Below are positions 63,604-64,000 of a stretch of DNA of 64,000 nucleotides, in pieces. This stretch comes from Xenopus tropicalis (Eukaryota; Chordata; Amphibia; Anura; Pipidae). The stretch lies in contig NC_030680.2 in NCBI RefSeq assembly GCF_000004195.4, positions 7,421,995 through 7,485,994 on the forward strand, read 5' to 3'. The notes under the pieces were generated by a model, which had not been told where the DNA came from, did no database searches, and saw only the letters and a program-made list of their open reading frames with translations. How positions within the stretch are numbered: position 1 is the stretch's first letter; each line of letters starts with the position of its first letter. A program made the position numbers and the translations under genes.

Positions 63604-64000
63604 GTTTCCACACCCATTTTTTGTGTGTGGCGAATTTTTGGGTGAAGTTTCGCCAATGGCAAAATAAGAAAATTCGCTGAAAATCCATGTCTGGCGATAA
63701 AATTCGCTCAACACCAGACTTGGATTCGCAGCAAATTTTCGTATTTTGCCACTGACGAAACTTCACCCAAAAATTTGTCACGCAGCAAAAAACGTCTCGG
63801 GGCGTGTCAGATTAGGCGCGGTCGTGACTAATTGGGCGTGGTCACATCAAAATAGGCATGGTCACATGCAAATAGGCGTGGTCACATCAAAATAGGTGTA
63901 AAATAACAAAAATAACAAAAAAAAGTGACAAAAAAGATGCGCGTGACAGAAAAGTCACATGACAAACGCGTTTCACCAATTTCCCGCCGAAATGGGACAG
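63604..64000 (+). mobile_element. hAT-type MITE segments, GATGAGCG family, running off the window
   Basis: 63640-63716 is an inverted partial copy (CGCCAATGGCAAAATAAG, GGCGATAAAATTCGCTCAACACC). 63717-64000 is a direct copy with GGATTCGCAGCAAATTTTCG, three GGTCACATCAAAATAGG units and AATTTCCCGCCGAAATGGGACAG, cut by the window edge just before the expected CATCACTA. Confidence 0.75.

Overview
The window looks like a piece of frog nuclear genome, most likely Xenopus. The reasons are the density of short TTAA-flanked elements with TTAAAGGGG-type ends (T2/Kolobok-type MITEs), several hAT MITEs with 8-bp target duplications, PIF/Harbinger-like MITEs, a Penelope-like element fragment and a Tc1/mariner transposase fragment, all within AT-rich, CpG-poor vertebrate sequence. 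Family names come from memory of Xenopus repeats; no search was run. I see no intact protein-coding gene, rRNA, functional tRNA or CRISPR array. Nearly every long open frame lies inside a tandem array.

Layout: 0.3-1 kb is a CpG-rich single-copy segment, followed by MITEs and an LTR-like promoter block. 2.45-6.76 kb is a 26-bp minisatellite with a 1,638-bp higher-order repeat. 7-10 kb holds nested hAT and Harbinger-like MITEs. 10.6-14.8 kb holds two MITEs whose internal segments are amplified (112-bp and about 244-bp units). 16-17.2 kb is a 41-bp array. 17.9-21 kb holds hAT elements and a triplicated Tc1 fragment. 21.9-23 kb is a CCAAT-rich array. 23.2-25.2 kb holds nested T2 MITEs and a second 112-bp array. 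25.8-27.6 kb is a 71-bp array that is one amplified arm of a palindromic element. 27.75-29.9 kb is a 536-bp tandem block with a decayed coding-like frame. 31.0-31.9 kb has a Penelope-like fragment and an inverted pair of tRNA-like sequences.

33-34 kb is a second locus of the 244-bp MITE array. 35.2-36.6 kb is an 82-bp G-quadruplex-prone array. 37.5-39.2 kb is a 19-bp array. 40.7-41.4 kb is a third 112-bp array. 42.1-43.05 kb is a 68-bp array split by a Harbinger-like MITE. 44.5-47.9 kb holds hAT MITEs with internal arrays and a rearranged copy inside a T2-type MITE. 49-50.1 kb is a 32-bp array bounded by 392-bp direct repeats. 50.8-53.1 kb has 10-bp and 103-bp arrays. 53.6-56.2 kb has another hAT MITE and two more copies of the 112-bp-array MITE. 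57.1-60.6 kb has a second 19-bp array and a 104-bp array. 61.4-62.4 kb has a Harbinger-like MITE abutting a TTAA-flanked fold-back element. 62.6-64 kb has a hammerhead-like motif and a cluster of hAT MITEs.

The main theme is that at least four unrelated short DNA-transposon families here each carry an internal segment or arm expanded into a satellite, often the same segment at several independent loci. The single-copy stretches between arrays contain homeodomain-, TCF- and MEF2-like words and look like a gene desert that may hold regulatory elements. That last point is inference.
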